From positions 1 through 61,210 of the IMG/VR virus record IMGVR_UViG_3300037247_000367: 61,210 nt of DNA. One strand, 5' to 3'. Below, in pieces: positions 6,807 through 14,909 of the stretch (position 1 is its first letter; the number at the start of each line of letters is the position of its first letter). The translations under genes were made by a program, and so were the position numbers. The stretch comes from a virus. A model generated the notes under the pieces. That model made no database searches. It had not been told where the DNA came from and saw only the letters and a program-made list of their open reading frames with translations.

Positions 6807-7207
6807 TATACGACCTCTCATCACAAATTGACCGCAAGCGAGCCGAAAAGAGGTTTGTTCAACTCATGGGTGAGGAAGTGAAAATCGAGTTAAAGAAGAA
6901 ACAAAAGCGCAGCATCCGGCAAAATTCGTATCTTCATTTGTTAATCGGATATTTTGCGATTGAGACAGGTTACACGACAGTTGAGGCAAAGCAGATATAC
7001 AAAAACTGTTCACCAGAAATTTTTGAATATGAAAACAAGGGTGTAAATTTTATCCGGTCAAGTGCCGACCTTTCAACAACTGATATGAGTAAGTCAATAG
7101 ATAAATTCAGGGATATGTCAAGTAGCGAAGCAGGCGTATATCTACCCGAAGCAAACGAGGACAAGTTTTTAGACGAGATAGAAGCCGAATTACAAAGGAA
7201 TAGATAA
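6803..7207 (+). CDS. NinB/Orf-like recombination protein (putative)
   Basis: A 134-aa protein. KKKQKRSIRQNSYLHLLIGY (about residues 31-50) resembles the RSxxQNxxYWxLL-type core of phage NinB (lambda Orf) proteins, which load recombinases on SSB-coated DNA, and the C-terminal STTDMSKSIDKFRDMSSSEA block fits the same family. Two HNH genes follow immediately, recalling the lambda ninB...ninG (orf/rap) pairing. The call rests on pattern and context only. Confidence 0.5.
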   Translation: MIYDLSSQIDRKRAEKRFVQLMGEEVKIELKKKQKRSIRQNSYLHLLIGYFAIETGYTTVEAKQIYKNCSPEIFEYENKGVNFIRSSADLSTTDMSKSIDKFRDMSSSEAGVYLPEANEDKFLDEIEAELQRNR

Positions 7208-7236
7208 AAGATTAGATGACCTTTATTTTTAATAAA

Positions 7237-7812
7237 ATGGATAGAAACCCAAAAGGGCAATTTATAAAAGGGTCAAAGTTGAGCAAGGTAAAAAAGGGAA
7301 TAGTAATAAAATGTTTAAAGTGTGAAAGGGAAAAATATATTCGTTTCAATCGTATGAAATGGGTAAACAAATTTTGTAGTAAAAAATGTTATGTTGATTT
7401 TTTAAAAGCAAATACATATAAGTTAAAATGTATAATTTGTGAAAAAGTGTTTAATTGTGCGCCTTCTGAAATAAAATGGAGAAATAGAAAAACCTGTTCT
7501 ATGGAATGCCGTAGCAAATTAGCAGTTCAAAGGGGAGAAGAAAGAAGGGAAAACCAGCCAACGGCAAAGAAAAACAGAGCATTAAGAGGTTCAAAGAAAT
7601 TTGAAGATTGGAGAAAGGCGGTATTTGAAAGAGATAATTATACTTGTCAAAAATGTGAAGCACGAAGCAAAAAGGGTAATCCAGTTTATTTAGAACCGCA
7701 CCATATAAAACAATTTGCTTTTTATCCTGAATTAAGATTCGATATAAACAACGGGCAAACATTATGCTATAAGTGTCATAAAAAAACAAAACATACAAGA
7801 GTAAAAAAATGA
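7237..7812 (+). CDS. HNH endonuclease with N-terminal zinc fingers
   Basis: About 191 aa from the ATG at 7237; an in-frame ATG exists at 7216, but MDRNPKGQFIKG is the more usual start. The N-terminal half has paired cysteines (CLKCE, CSKKC, CIICE, CSMEC) forming zinc-finger repeats as in phage-encoded group I homing enzymes. The C-terminal HNH motif runs FERDNYTCQKC, then EPHHIK, then NNGQTLCYKCHKKTK. Likely a homing or free-standing nicking endonuclease; it could also act in packaging or recombination. Confidence 0.8.
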   Translation: MDRNPKGQFIKGSKLSKVKKGIVIKCLKCEREKYIRFNRMKWVNKFCSKKCYVDFLKANTYKLKCIICEKVFNCAPSEIKWRNRKTCSMECRSKLAVQRGEERRENQPTAKKNRALRGSKKFEDWRKAVFERDNYTCQKCEARSKKGNPVYLEPHHIKQFAFYPELRFDINNGQTLCYKCHKKTKHTRVKK

Positions 7813-8174
7813 AATCTATTGATAAAGCATTGGACAATTTGTGGTCGGAACTTGTTAAGTTGAGGGCTGGCAATAAATGCGAAGTTTGTGGAAAAGTCCG
7901 CAATCTCAATAGCCACCACGTTTATTCAAGGGCAATGAAGTCTGTTAGATGGGATGTAATTAACGGGATAAGTTTATGCGTGGGATGTCATGTCGGCACA
8001 AAGTTTTCCGCTCATAAAACACCTAACGACTTTTCAGAGTGGAGTAAAAAGAAAAGGGGACAGGCATGGTTTGATTTATTACAGGCAAAGGCGCATAGTA
8101 TAAGTAAATTGCATCCTTTTGAAAAAGAATTACTGGCTAAGGAACTGAAGAAAGAGATTGATGGATTAAAATGA
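7809..8174 (+). CDS. HNH nuclease, possibly NinG/Rap-like
   Basis: A 121-aa protein with HNH elements CEVCGK (28-33), NSHHVYSRA (38-46), NGISLCVGCH (56-65) and a helical C-terminus. With the NinB-like gene two genes upstream, a recombination role similar to lambda NinG/Rap is possible, but a homing enzyme fits as well. ATGA overlaps on both sides argue it belongs to the operon rather than being a late intruder. Confidence 0.65.
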   Translation: MKSIDKALDNLWSELVKLRAGNKCEVCGKVRNLNSHHVYSRAMKSVRWDVINGISLCVGCHVGTKFSAHKTPNDFSEWSKKKRGQAWFDLLQAKAHSISKLHPFEKELLAKELKKEIDGLK

Positions 8175-8335
8175 AAATAATTGCAACAAAGAAAAACAAA
8201 ACCGAAAAAGTAATATTTGATTACCCTGATATGTCAGAAAAGGAAGCCAAAAAACGTGCTAAGGATCACATAAGGGAATTAACAAAGTCGGAGACGGGCA
8301 AGAGGATGTGGGGCTGGAAATTTAAAGTACAATGA
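8171..8335 (+). CDS. Small basic hypothetical protein, 54 aa
   Basis: Product MKIIATKKNKTEKVIFDYPD..., Lys-rich with a helical MSEKEAKKRAKDHIREL stretch. Coupled by ATGA overlaps to the genes before and after. No family recognised. Confidence 0.6.
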   Translation: MKIIATKKNKTEKVIFDYPDMSEKEAKKRAKDHIRELTKSETGKRMWGWKFKVQ

Positions 8336-8580
8336 ACTGGAAAGAAACAAAAGGCACAATAAAAGCTAATTATAGCAAAAAACACCTTAAAGAATATGGC
8401 TTTAAAAGAAGGATATATATAATTTTAGCCAACACTTATATAACGTTAAAAGCATTTTTATTAGCAATAATTGGTTGGGCTAAGGGGAGTTATCCAAAAA
8501 GCAAAAAATATCAAAATGAGAACCATATATTCAAAGCATGGTTTTGCGAGGCATGGGTTATTGAAATGCTTAAATGGTAA
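8332..8580 (+). CDS. Small protein with one membrane segment, 82 aa
   Basis: IYIILANTYITLKAFLLAII (about residues 28-47) is a probable membrane helix flanked by basic residues on the N-terminal side. The C-terminus is Trp-rich (KAWFCEAWVIEMLKW). Function unknown; small membrane proteins among early phage genes often target host envelope processes. Confidence 0.55.
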   Translation: MNWKETKGTIKANYSKKHLKEYGFKRRIYIILANTYITLKAFLLAIIGWAKGSYPKSKKYQNENHIFKAWFCEAWVIEMLKW

Positions 8581-8596
8581 ATAATTAATCTCAATT

Positions 8597-8776
8597 ATGG
8601 AAAAATCAATAGAAGAAAAGAAATGGATGCCTAAGATTGGTGGTAAATATTGGACAGTGCATAGAAACCACGTTGGTTATTCAGGTGTAAAAAAAGAAAT
8701 TTGGGAAGGCAATGAAATTGATATTTGTCTATATAAAAAAGGAGAGGTTTTTAAAACCAAGCCCCAAAGGCAATAA
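8597..8776 (+). CDS. Small hypothetical protein, 59 aa
   Basis: Product MEKSIEEKKWMPKIGGKYWT..., with the GGKYWTV start typical of small beta-barrel-like phage proteins (K-x-G-x-x-Y-W-T). No cysteines or membrane segment. Function unknown. Confidence 0.5.
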   Translation: MEKSIEEKKWMPKIGGKYWTVHRNHVGYSGVKKEIWEGNEIDICLYKKGEVFKTKPQRQ

Positions 8777-8792
8777 CTGATAACAAAATAGA

Positions 8793-9011
8793 ATGGCTAT
8801 GAAACCAAAACAGAAAGCGGAATATAGAATTGTAAAATATTATGTCGGATTTTTTACTCATTGGGCATATCGTTTAGAAAAGCGAATATATTGGTGGTTT
8901 TTTGGAAAACGGACAGGATGGGAAGATATTGCAGGTAATTCTAACACAACAGCAGTTCCAGACGATTGGAGAGAGTTGAATATAATAGAAGAAATTACAG
9001 AAGAAATTTAA
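8793..9011 (+). CDS. Small aromatic-rich protein, 72 aa
   Basis: Contains YYVGFFTHWAYRLEKRIYWW, an aromatic amphipathic stretch that could lie on a membrane, and an acidic C-terminus (IIEEITEEI). A second ATG at 8799 is an equally possible start. No family recognised. Confidence 0.45.
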   Translation: MAMKPKQKAEYRIVKYYVGFFTHWAYRLEKRIYWWFFGKRTGWEDIAGNSNTTAVPDDWRELNIIEEITEEI

Positions 9012-9046
9012 TTTTAGCAAGCCGTCAAACACGAAATAAAACAGCT

Positions 9047-9208
9047 ATGAAAAAGATTTGTAAAAACTGTATGGATTACAACACTAAAAAAGAGGAATGT
9101 ACTATAAGGTACATAATATTAAAAGACAAAACTAAAATACCAATGAAGCGAAACCCTTATCAAAAGGGCTGTTCTGTGTTTTTACTAAATGGAAATAAAA
9201 CAGGTTAA
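9047..9208 (+). CDS. Small Cys-rich protein, 53 aa
   Basis: Starts MKKICKNCMDYNTKKEEC and has a fourth Cys in QKGCSVF: a C-x2-C-x9-C plus later C layout, likely zinc-binding. An in-frame ATG at 8966 overlaps the previous gene and gives an unlikely Arg/Asn-rich extension, so 9047 is preferred. Confidence 0.55.
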   Translation: MKKICKNCMDYNTKKEECTIRYIILKDKTKIPMKRNPYQKGCSVFLLNGNKTG

Positions 9209-9219
9209 ATGAATAATAC

Positions 9220-9227
9220 TATCTTTG
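9220..9227 (+). promoter_or_regulatory. TAnnTTTG -7 box 4 bases before ATG
   Basis: TATCTTTG matches the Bacteroidetes -7 consensus. The next gene starts 4 bases after it, as at 3216-3228 and 50876-50888. No clear -33 TTG is visible. Confidence 0.5.
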
Positions 9228-9231
9228 CAAC

Positions 9232-9429
9232 ATGAGCAAAAAACAATTTCAACAGATAATGCAGGAACTCGCTGAAATAAAGCAGCGATTAACTATACTT
9301 GAAAACAATTCACCAATAGGGAGTTTTGCATTCAGTTCGGATACACCAATAGTGCTTTGTGCCAAGTGCCAAGGTTTTCCATGTATTTGCAATACACCCA
9401 TTCCCGGTACATTCGATGTGCCGGTTTAA
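9232..9429 (+). CDS. Small protein with C-terminal Cys cluster, 65 aa
   Basis: A helical N-terminus (QQIMQELAEIKQRLTILENN) likely forms a coiled coil, followed by a segment with LCAKCQGFPCICN (four Cys). It may be a small oligomeric zinc protein. It has its own leaderless-type promoter. Function unknown. Confidence 0.55.
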   Translation: MSKKQFQQIMQELAEIKQRLTILENNSPIGSFAFSSDTPIVLCAKCQGFPCICNTPIPGTFDVPV

Positions 9430-9439
9430 TAAATAATGC

Positions 9440-9447
9440 TATATTTA
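9440..9447 (+). promoter_or_regulatory. Weak -7 box (TATATTTA) 4 bases before ATG
   Basis: Seven of eight positions match TAnnTTTG, at the same 4-base distance from the start codon at 9452 seen for the better boxes. Confidence 0.35.
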
Positions 9448-9451
9448 TAGG

Positions 9452-9634
9452 ATGAAAAAAATAGAATTGGAAGTTATGATTATTATTGACAGTTTGACCA
9501 AAGCCAAAGAATGGCAAATAACAGATAGGATAAGTGGCAAGCGAGCAATAGGGGCAAATTACGATGAAACCGCTAAATCTTTTGGATTGCCAAAAAAACT
9601 TGCTAAATCTGTTTGGGATAATATTACATCATAA
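9452..9634 (+). CDS. Small hypothetical protein, 60 aa
   Basis: MKKIELEVMIIIDSLTKAKEW followed by TAKSFGLPKKLAKSVWDNI, possibly a short helix-turn-helix. No confident family. Confidence 0.45.
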   Translation: MKKIELEVMIIIDSLTKAKEWQITDRISGKRAIGANYDETAKSFGLPKKLAKSVWDNITS

Positions 9635-9677
9635 ATAATTTCTGCAACAAAGCCCTCTAAAAGGCGTAAACAACGAT

Positions 9678-10154
9678 ATGATAACTTTTGATAAAATAAT
9701 TCAAAACGAAGAGAATAAGAAAGCATTACAATTATATGGTGAATTAGTAATTAAGTCGTTTGCATTTAAAGTACAAGGCAATTTATTTGAATCTTGTAAA
9801 TATGGAATTGAAGCTGCATTATTAAATAGAGATTTTAAATTTGATGAATGGTTAGAAAACGAAACAAAACATTGCCACACAAATATAAACCCTAACAATC
9901 ATTTGTATTTTATACAAGCCGAAAACGGTGCAATTAAAATAGGTATTTCAAAAAAAGTTAAGAAACGGTTAAGGGATTTACAAACCGCTTCACCGCTTAA
10001 ATTAAAAATAATCAAAATAATGAAAGGTAAAGCGCATTTGGAAGGCGAATTGCATAAACAATTCCATGATTATAATATTCATGGGGAGTGGTTTAATCCG
10101 GCACAGGAGTTATTATATTATATCAATAGAAATAGTGATGAAAAAGTTAACTGA
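9678..10154 (+). CDS. GIY-YIG family nuclease, T5orf172 type
   Basis: A 158-aa protein. The C-terminal half is a T5orf172/MUG113-type GIY-YIG domain: HLYFIQAENGAIKIGISKKV (about 75-94) gives the YFI...IKIG core, followed by KRLRDLQTASPLKL (catalytic Arg), AHLEGELHKQF (catalytic Glu) and HGEWFN. The N-terminal 70 residues are helical and unrecognised. Such proteins are common phage nucleases of unclear role. It ends inside the start of the terminase small-subunit gene. Confidence 0.8.
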   Translation: MITFDKIIQNEENKKALQLYGELVIKSFAFKVQGNLFESCKYGIEAALLNRDFKFDEWLENETKHCHTNINPNNHLYFIQAENGAIKIGISKKVKKRLRDLQTASPLKLKIIKIMKGKAHLEGELHKQFHDYNIHGEWFNPAQELLYYINRNSDEKVN

Positions 10155-10575
10155 AAGTTGCAAAAACATAACATGGGAAGTAAATCAAGCGATTATACAA
10201 GATGCGTATATTAAATTAATTATGTCTTTAAAGCGTTGCCCTACTTTAAAGCAAGTATCAGATGAAGTAAAATTGTCAATCACCACATTAAAAAAGCATG
10301 TTGATAAATTAGAATTCAAACCATTAAAAAACCCATTGCGTTCATTAACTCCCGATGTGCTTGTTTCTATATATAATTCAGCACTTAAAGGTAGTTCTGC
10401 AAGTCAAAAATTATGGATGCAAATCATGGAAGGATGGGCAGAACGTCAAGAATTAACAGGCAAAGACGGAGAAAATTTAATGCCTGATTATTCAGCACTT
10501 TCACAAAAGGAAAAAATACAACTGCACATACTGCTCAATAAGTCATCATTAAATGGACAAGAAGCTCGGTCTTGA
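10138..10575 (+). CDS. Putative terminase small subunit
   Basis: About 145 aa from the ATG at 10138; the frame is open upstream to 10066 but that part overlaps the GIY-YIG gene. It has an N-terminal HTH (CPTLKQVSDEVKLSITTLKK) for pac or cos recognition, then LRSLTPDVLVSIYNSALKGS and KLWMQIMEGWAERQ, a pattern I associate with small terminase or DNA-packaging proteins of Bacteroidetes phages. It directly precedes and overlaps the large subunit gene. Confidence 0.65.
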   Translation: MKKLTESCKNITWEVNQAIIQDAYIKLIMSLKRCPTLKQVSDEVKLSITTLKKHVDKLEFKPLKNPLRSLTPDVLVSIYNSALKGSSASQKLWMQIMEGWAERQELTGKDGENLMPDYSALSQKEKIQLHILLNKSSLNGQEARS

Positions 10576-11941
10576 GGTTTCGTTATTCAAAGACGGCTAT
10601 TACAAGTTCATAACCGACATAGACGGCAATACCTTTCCAAAGCAAGAACAAGCATTAGACATACTCACAGACACGACAAACACTGAATTAACCTATGGTG
10701 GAGCAGCGGGTGGCAGTAAGACATGGACAGGGTGCGTATGGGAGTTGTTTTCATGTTTGGCTTATCCGGGTGTCAAGTATTTTATAGGCAGAGAGGAGCT
10801 GAAAAGGTTAAGAGAATCTACGTTATTAACATTCTTCAAGGTCTGCAAAAGGCATACCGTACAAAGAGACAGGCATTTTATTTACAACGGGCAAGACCAT
10901 TACATTGAATTCTACAATGGCTCACGGATTGATTTATTAGACCTTAAATTTCTACCCTCTGATCCTCTCTATGAAAGATATGGGTCTTCCGAATACACAG
11001 GTGGCTGGTTAGAGGAAGCAGGCGAGGTTCATTTTGGCGCATACGATACCTTAAAAAGCAGGGTAGGCAGGCATTTAAACGATCAATATGGACTGTTGAG
11101 GAAGCTGCTAAAAACCTGTAATCCTAAAAAGAACTGGTTGTATCACAACGAATACAAGCCGTTTAAAGATGGTACGCTGCCGGTAGATAAGAAGTTCATA
11201 CAAGCGTTCGTACAGGACAACCCATACAATGAAAGCGGCTATATTGATGCGCTGTTAAGCATTAAAGACAAATCGAAAAAGGAGAGATTACTTTATGGTA
11301 ATTGGGAGTATGATGATGACCCTGCCAAGTTGATGGAGTATGAGAACATCACAAATTTGTTTACCAACGATTTTGTGCAAGAAGGAGATACTTATATAAG
11401 CGGAGACATAGCCCGTTTTGGTAGTAACCTAAGCGTTTTTATGGCATGGAAGGGTTATAGGGTTGTTGAGATACAAAGCTACGAGAGAACAAGCATAACG
11501 GATAGCGCAGATAAGATAACGGAAATGGCAAATAAATATGGCGTACCACGTTCAAGGATAGTAGTAGATGAGGATGGACTGGGTGGAGGAGTGGTGGATA
11601 TATTAAAGTGCAAGGGCTTTGTGGCAAATGCAGCACCCATAGAAATCAAGGGCAAGAAAGAAAATTACAATAATTTAAAGTCCCAATGTTATTTCAGGTT
11701 AGCTGGCATGGTTAATAGAAATGAGATGTACATTGATTGCAGCGATACGGACGTTGTCAACAAGATTATAGAAGAACTGGAAGTTGTCAAACAAAAGGAC
11801 ATAGACAAGGACAATAAGATGGCAGTCATACCAAAGGACAAGGTCAAGGAACTGATAGGAAGGTCGCCTGATTTTAGCGATTGTTTAATGATGCGCTGTT
11901 TTTTGGATTTAAAAAAGACAGGAATCCTCGCCACTATTTAA
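10553..11941 (+). CDS. terL: Terminase large subunit
   Basis: A 462-aa packaging motor. The N-terminal ATPase has a deviant Walker A GGAAGGSKT (residues 49-57) and Walker B plus catalytic Glu in WLEEAGE (152-158), with the coupling TCNP motif at 188-191. The C-terminal RNase H-like nuclease shows SGDIARFG (Asp285), IVVDEDG (Asp339) and SPDFSDCL near the end, the three acidic clusters of the metal site. Length is normal. It cuts concatemeric phage DNA and drives it into the prohead through the portal (47294), here unusually far away. Confidence 0.95.
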   Translation: MDKKLGLEVSLFKDGYYKFITDIDGNTFPKQEQALDILTDTTNTELTYGGAAGGSKTWTGCVWELFSCLAYPGVKYFIGREELKRLRESTLLTFFKVCKRHTVQRDRHFIYNGQDHYIEFYNGSRIDLLDLKFLPSDPLYERYGSSEYTGGWLEEAGEVHFGAYDTLKSRVGRHLNDQYGLLRKLLKTCNPKKNWLYHNEYKPFKDGTLPVDKKFIQAFVQDNPYNESGYIDALLSIKDKSKKERLLYGNWEYDDDPAKLMEYENITNLFTNDFVQEGDTYISGDIARFGSNLSVFMAWKGYRVVEIQSYERTSITDSADKITEMANKYGVPRSRIVVDEDGLGGGVVDILKCKGFVANAAPIEIKGKKENYNNLKSQCYFRLAGMVNRNEMYIDCSDTDVVNKIIEELEVVKQKDIDKDNKMAVIPKDKVKELIGRSPDFSDCLMMRCFLDLKKTGILATI

Positions 11942-11982
11942 GGATTTAACAATTTATTGTTAATAAGTTTACTAAAAACATC

Positions 11983-12011
11983 TTGCAAACCACGATTAAA
12001 TATTAACTTTG
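11983..12011 (+). promoter_or_regulatory. Bacteroidetes-type promoter
   Basis: TTG at 11983-11985 and TAACTTTG at 12004-12011 with 18 bases between match the -33/-7 consensus. It lies in the gap after terL and should drive the small-gene block starting at 12055 with a leader of about 40 bases. Confidence 0.7.
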
Positions 12012-12054
12012 CCGTGTTCAAAAATGTTAAAAACAGCCGACTACATAAAAGGAA

Positions 12055-12246
12055 ATGGATTTATCGGTACTTAAAGATTTGCGCAGAGCGAAGAAGATAA
12101 AGCTGTATGAACTTGCTAAAAAGGTAGGTGTTTCATCGGCTCTTTTATCGAAGATTGAAAACAACAAGGGAATGAAAAGCATGGATTTGCTTGAAAAAGT
12201 CTGCAAAGAATTAGATTGTGAATTAAGAATAATCCCAAAGGCATAA
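12055..12246 (+). CDS. XRE-family HTH regulator, 63 aa
   Basis: A one-domain Cro/C1-type regulator: LKDLRRAKKIKLYELAKKVG then VSSALLSKIENNKGMKSMDL is a canonical XRE helix-turn-helix with the S-x-x-S-K-I-E recognition helix. The ending LDCELRIIPKA resembles toxin-antitoxin HigA-type or solitary XRE proteins. It has its own promoter, and AAAGGA serves as ribosome-binding site. No toxin partner is visible next to it. Confidence 0.85.
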   Translation: MDLSVLKDLRRAKKIKLYELAKKVGVSSALLSKIENNKGMKSMDLLEKVCKELDCELRIIPKA

Positions 12247-12251
12247 GTTTA

Positions 12252-12545
12252 ATGACAACAGCAATTCAGAAATATAACCCAAATTATGCAAGAGTCATGT
12301 TTGTCATAGAAAAGGCGGGTAAAATCTTGGAAGTACTTGAATTTATAAATAGATGTACAAAACGATTAAAAAGAGTTGACAGTTATCAGTGTAAAAAGAA
12401 GAAGAAAAAAGCCCAACAATTTAGATTATCATTTCTATTAGGGTTTTTAATTGCGGGGGCATGGAGCGAAATTAACATAATCAGAACTCAACCACTCCAA
12501 CCAATGCCTGTTTTTGCTAAAGGCGGAATAATATTTAAAGCATGA
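12252..12545 (+). CDS. Small membrane-associated protein, 97 aa
   Basis: A Lys run (CKKKKKKAQQ) precedes a hydrophobic helix FRLSFLLGFLIAGAWSEI (about residues 58-75), giving a probable single membrane span, and the C-terminus is short and Pro/Gly-containing. Function unknown. Confidence 0.5.
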   Translation: MTTAIQKYNPNYARVMFVIEKAGKILEVLEFINRCTKRLKRVDSYQCKKKKKKAQQFRLSFLLGFLIAGAWSEINIIRTQPLQPMPVFAKGGIIFKA

Positions 12546-12718
12546 AAACGACAACACTTAATCATATAAAAGCGTTTTATCATAATTACGCTTTACCAAA
12601 AAAGAAATTTCAAAGGGGTGGATTTGCAGCATATCTAAAAGAATACATAGAACAAAACGCTTACGTATTTAGCGGGTTAAAAGTAAAATCAAAAAATAAA
12701 ACTTATTTTTATAAATAA
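12542..12718 (+). CDS. Small basic hypothetical protein, 58 aa
   Basis: ATGA overlap with the previous gene. Product MKTTTLNHIKAFYHNYALPK..., basic, with a FAAYLKEYIEQNAYVF helix. No family recognised. Confidence 0.55.
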   Translation: MKTTTLNHIKAFYHNYALPKKKFQRGGFAAYLKEYIEQNAYVFSGLKVKSKNKTYFYK

Positions 12719-12719
12719 T

Positions 12720-13049
12720 ATGGAAGCAAACGAATTGAGGATTAATAATTATATTTTAACCGAAAGGGGTGTTACTATAATAATTGGAATTAATCCTTAC
12801 AAAACAGGCAACTACAAACCAATCCCTTTAACCGAACAATGGCTAAAGGATTTTGGGTTTGAGCAAAACATTCCAGCAGCAAGCAGAGAATATATATTTA
12901 AGGATTGTAAACTCATAAATCATTATAAGAATGGCTTTTTATTTATTATGGATATTTGGGATAGGGGTAAAATGATAAATTACGTTCATACTTTACAAAA
13001 CCTATATTTCGCATTAACTGGAAAGGAACTATTAATATGCAAGCAATAG
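12720..13049 (+). CDS. Conserved phage hypothetical protein, 109 aa
   Basis: The layout ELRINNYI..., IPLTEQWLKDFGFEQ and HTLQNLYFALTGKEL matches a small protein family that recurs in phages and prophages of Bacteroidetes. The PLTEQWLKDFGF and LQNLYFALTG blocks are its hallmark. No function is known to me. Confidence 0.65.
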   Translation: MEANELRINNYILTERGVTIIIGINPYKTGNYKPIPLTEQWLKDFGFEQNIPAASREYIFKDCKLINHYKNGFLFIMDIWDRGKMINYVHTLQNLYFALTGKELLICKQ

Positions 13050-13062
13050 ATTCTTGCCCAGG

Positions 13063-13179
13063 ATGAGCCATAAATATTATTATCATGCTGAATGTTTTAA
13101 TCATGTTGTAGAGTATGTCGCAACGCTTATGGGCAGCGGTGAAATACCCCTTGCAAACTTCAAAAAGAAATTAAAATGA
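13063..13179 (+). CDS. Very small hypothetical protein, 38 aa
   Basis: Starts MSHKYYYHAECFNHVVEYVA and is linked to the next gene by an ATGA overlap, which is the main evidence that it is real. Confidence 0.4.
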   Translation: MSHKYYYHAECFNHVVEYVATLMGSGEIPLANFKKKLK

Positions 13180-13373
13180 AAAGAGAGATTACAACAGAAG
13201 AATACCGCAAATTACTTGCTGGAAAGTTTGAGGCAGAGGCACAAAGGAATAAGTTGCTGAAATTAGCAGAGGAAATTAAAATCTTGAGTGATAACAATAA
13301 GGACTACACTATTAATATTATCTATAATGACAAAAACGAATTTGTAGATGTGTATGTAAATGAAAATGATTAA
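13176..13373 (+). CDS. Small hypothetical protein, 65 aa
   Basis: A helical N-terminus (EEYRKLLAGKFEAEAQRNKL) is followed by a beta-type C-terminus (YTINIIYNDKNEFVDVYV). The stop is directly followed by the next ATG. No family recognised. Confidence 0.5.
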   Translation: MKREITTEEYRKLLAGKFEAEAQRNKLLKLAEEIKILSDNNKDYTINIIYNDKNEFVDVYVNEND

Positions 13374-13631
13374 ATGATAACGCTCTCAGGAATAAGAACA
13401 AGTAATGAAATCAAAGCAGTAAAGAACCATCCAAATATTTATGCAAAAGGATATGAAAAAGGGGTTACTATTTACGACAAAGGATTTCCGTACAAATACT
13501 TATGTAAGGTTATGGAAAACAGATGCCTTTTTGAAAACTGCATAACAAAAGGATATTCATATACTTGCGGACTTTACGAGGGCTACAAAGAATCAGAAGA
13601 AAACGACATTAAAACAATGGATATTAATTAA
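13374..13631 (+). CDS. Small hypothetical protein, 85 aa
   Basis: Beta-type protein with a Tyr/Gly-rich core and three Cys (NRCLFENC, YTCGLY). Starts immediately after the preceding stop codon. Function unknown. Confidence 0.5.
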   Translation: MITLSGIRTSNEIKAVKNHPNIYAKGYEKGVTIYDKGFPYKYLCKVMENRCLFENCITKGYSYTCGLYEGYKESEENDIKTMDIN

Positions 13632-13982
13632 ATGACCAAGCCCCAAGCCATGAAACTGAAAACTAAATGTAAGGAATGCAATAACGAGGTAACTGTTTAC
13701 GAACAGGACATAAAAGAAGACAGGTATAAAGACAAGGGTGATATGCTTAAATTGCATACGTATGGTTATAAAATACGGGCTTGGTATCGTTGTGATTTAA
13801 GAAGAGAAGAAACGCAGCATCATAAATTATTGGCTTATGTTACAGGGAGGTATTTTGTTTGCTTATGTGGAGAAAAGAATTATCTTAACCCCTTAACAGC
13901 AGAACAAATAATTAAAAGATTCCCGACTGAATATGTAAAAGACATATCAGAAGATTGGCATATTGATCCTGATGATGAATAA
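13632..13982 (+). CDS. Putative zinc-binding protein, 116 aa
   Basis: CKECNNEV (about residues 14-21) and FVCLCGEKN near residues 80-88 form two Cys pairs separated by a long insertion with RCDL and HH, consistent with a zinc ribbon. Starts directly after the preceding stop. Function unknown. Confidence 0.5.
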   Translation: MTKPQAMKLKTKCKECNNEVTVYEQDIKEDRYKDKGDMLKLHTYGYKIRAWYRCDLRREETQHHKLLAYVTGRYFVCLCGEKNYLNPLTAEQIIKRFPTEYVKDISEDWHIDPDDE

Positions 13983-14202
13983 AAAAGAAGCTATACAAGA
14001 CGCTAAAAAGCGGATGGAAACGACCGGATTGGTTTGGATGGTTATCAAAATAAAATTGGGTATATTCAAACGTGATTATGACACGGTAAGCGAACATCAC
14101 GAAATCACGCATAAAGATTTATACAGAACAGGACATTTTAAAAAAGTGTATGTTTGCAAACCTGAAGCAGAAACAGAATTGAATTTAGAAACAGTTTATT
14201 AA
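13975..14202 (+). CDS. Small hypothetical protein, 75 aa
   Basis: Start chosen at ATG 13975 (MNKKEAIQDAKKRMETTG), just before the previous stop; the frame is open a little further upstream but only through a TTG. KRDYDTVSEHHEITHKDLY is charged and probably helical. No family recognised. Confidence 0.5.
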   Translation: MNKKEAIQDAKKRMETTGLVWMVIKIKLGIFKRDYDTVSEHHEITHKDLYRTGHFKKVYVCKPEAETELNLETVY

Positions 14203-14217
14203 TCAACCCTTATTAAA

Positions 14218-14697
14218 ATGACAAAGACAGAACAAGACGCCAAAGACCTCAAAGCTCTACAAAAGCAGAACTATGAGGAAATGCTCAAAATGATAGAGCA
14301 AATCAAAAATCCTGACGAAAAGGATGTCAATTATTTGCAAGGAGTGATGAAGGGCAAGAAATACAACCGGAAAAATCGTACTGAGCTTACAGCAAAATTG
14401 GTTGAAATGGAAGCAGCCCTAAAGCCAAAAAGTGCAGTTACCTTTGTGAAAACCCAAACAGCCAAAGAAAAGGCAGCATCCGGTGTAGTGGATAAGGCAA
14501 AGGATTTGGCAAAAGGGAAAGCTCCTGATTTGATGTCGGACAGAGCGGTCATGTTCAAGGATATGAGAGAAAAGCTGCTTGCATTGGCTGAAGAAAGTAC
14601 GGAGTATGCACGAAAGCAATCTGGCGGAGCATCCTTGCGATTGAATAACGTAGCAACCAATCTTACGAGGTTAGCTAAAAAAACACTAAGGGAGTAA
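14218..14697 (+). CDS. Basic, histone H1-like or structural helical protein, 159 aa
   Basis: Lys/Ala-rich and almost entirely helical. The C-terminal [20 protein letters not shown] followed by [14 protein letters not shown] and KKTLRE recalls Bacteroidetes histone H1-like proteins, while the N-terminal half is an acidic/basic coiled-coil type. DNA binding is a weak inference; a virion-assembly role is also possible because packaging and tail genes flank it. Confidence 0.5.
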   Translation: MTKTEQDAKDLKALQKQNYEEMLKMIEQIKNPDEKDVNYLQGVMKGKKYNRKNRTELTAKLVEMEAALKPKSAVTFVKTQTAKEKAASGVVDKAKDLAKGKAPDLMSDRAVMFKDMREKLLALAEESTEYARKQSGGASLRLNNVATNLTRLAKKTLRE

Positions 14698-14708
14698 AAC
14701 AAAAAACA

Positions 14709-14909
14709 ATGACAAAAGGAACAGTAAAATTCTTCAATGATACCAAAGGATTTGGCTTCATCACAAAGGAAGATGGAAAAGATATTTTCGTACACGCAAC
14801 GGGATTACTTGAACCTATTGAGAAGGACGATGAAGTAGAATTTGAAATAGGTAAGCAAAAAGACGGCAGGAGCATAGCGGAAAATGTAAGCGTATTACAG
14901 TATGGTTAA
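14709..14909 (+). CDS. Cold-shock domain protein (CspA family)
   Basis: A 66-aa single cold-shock domain of full family length: [15 protein letters not shown] with RNP1 KGFGFI (13-18) and RNP2 DIFVHA (25-30), then [16 protein letters not shown] and a C-terminal beta strand. These proteins bind single-stranded RNA or DNA and melt mRNA structure. It overlaps the following tail gene by 8 bases. A phage copy could ease translation of structured or leaderless phage mRNAs; that is inference. Confidence 0.93.
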   Translation: MTKGTVKFFNDTKGFGFITKEDGKDIFVHATGLLEPIEKDDEVEFEIGKQKDGRSIAENVSVLQYG

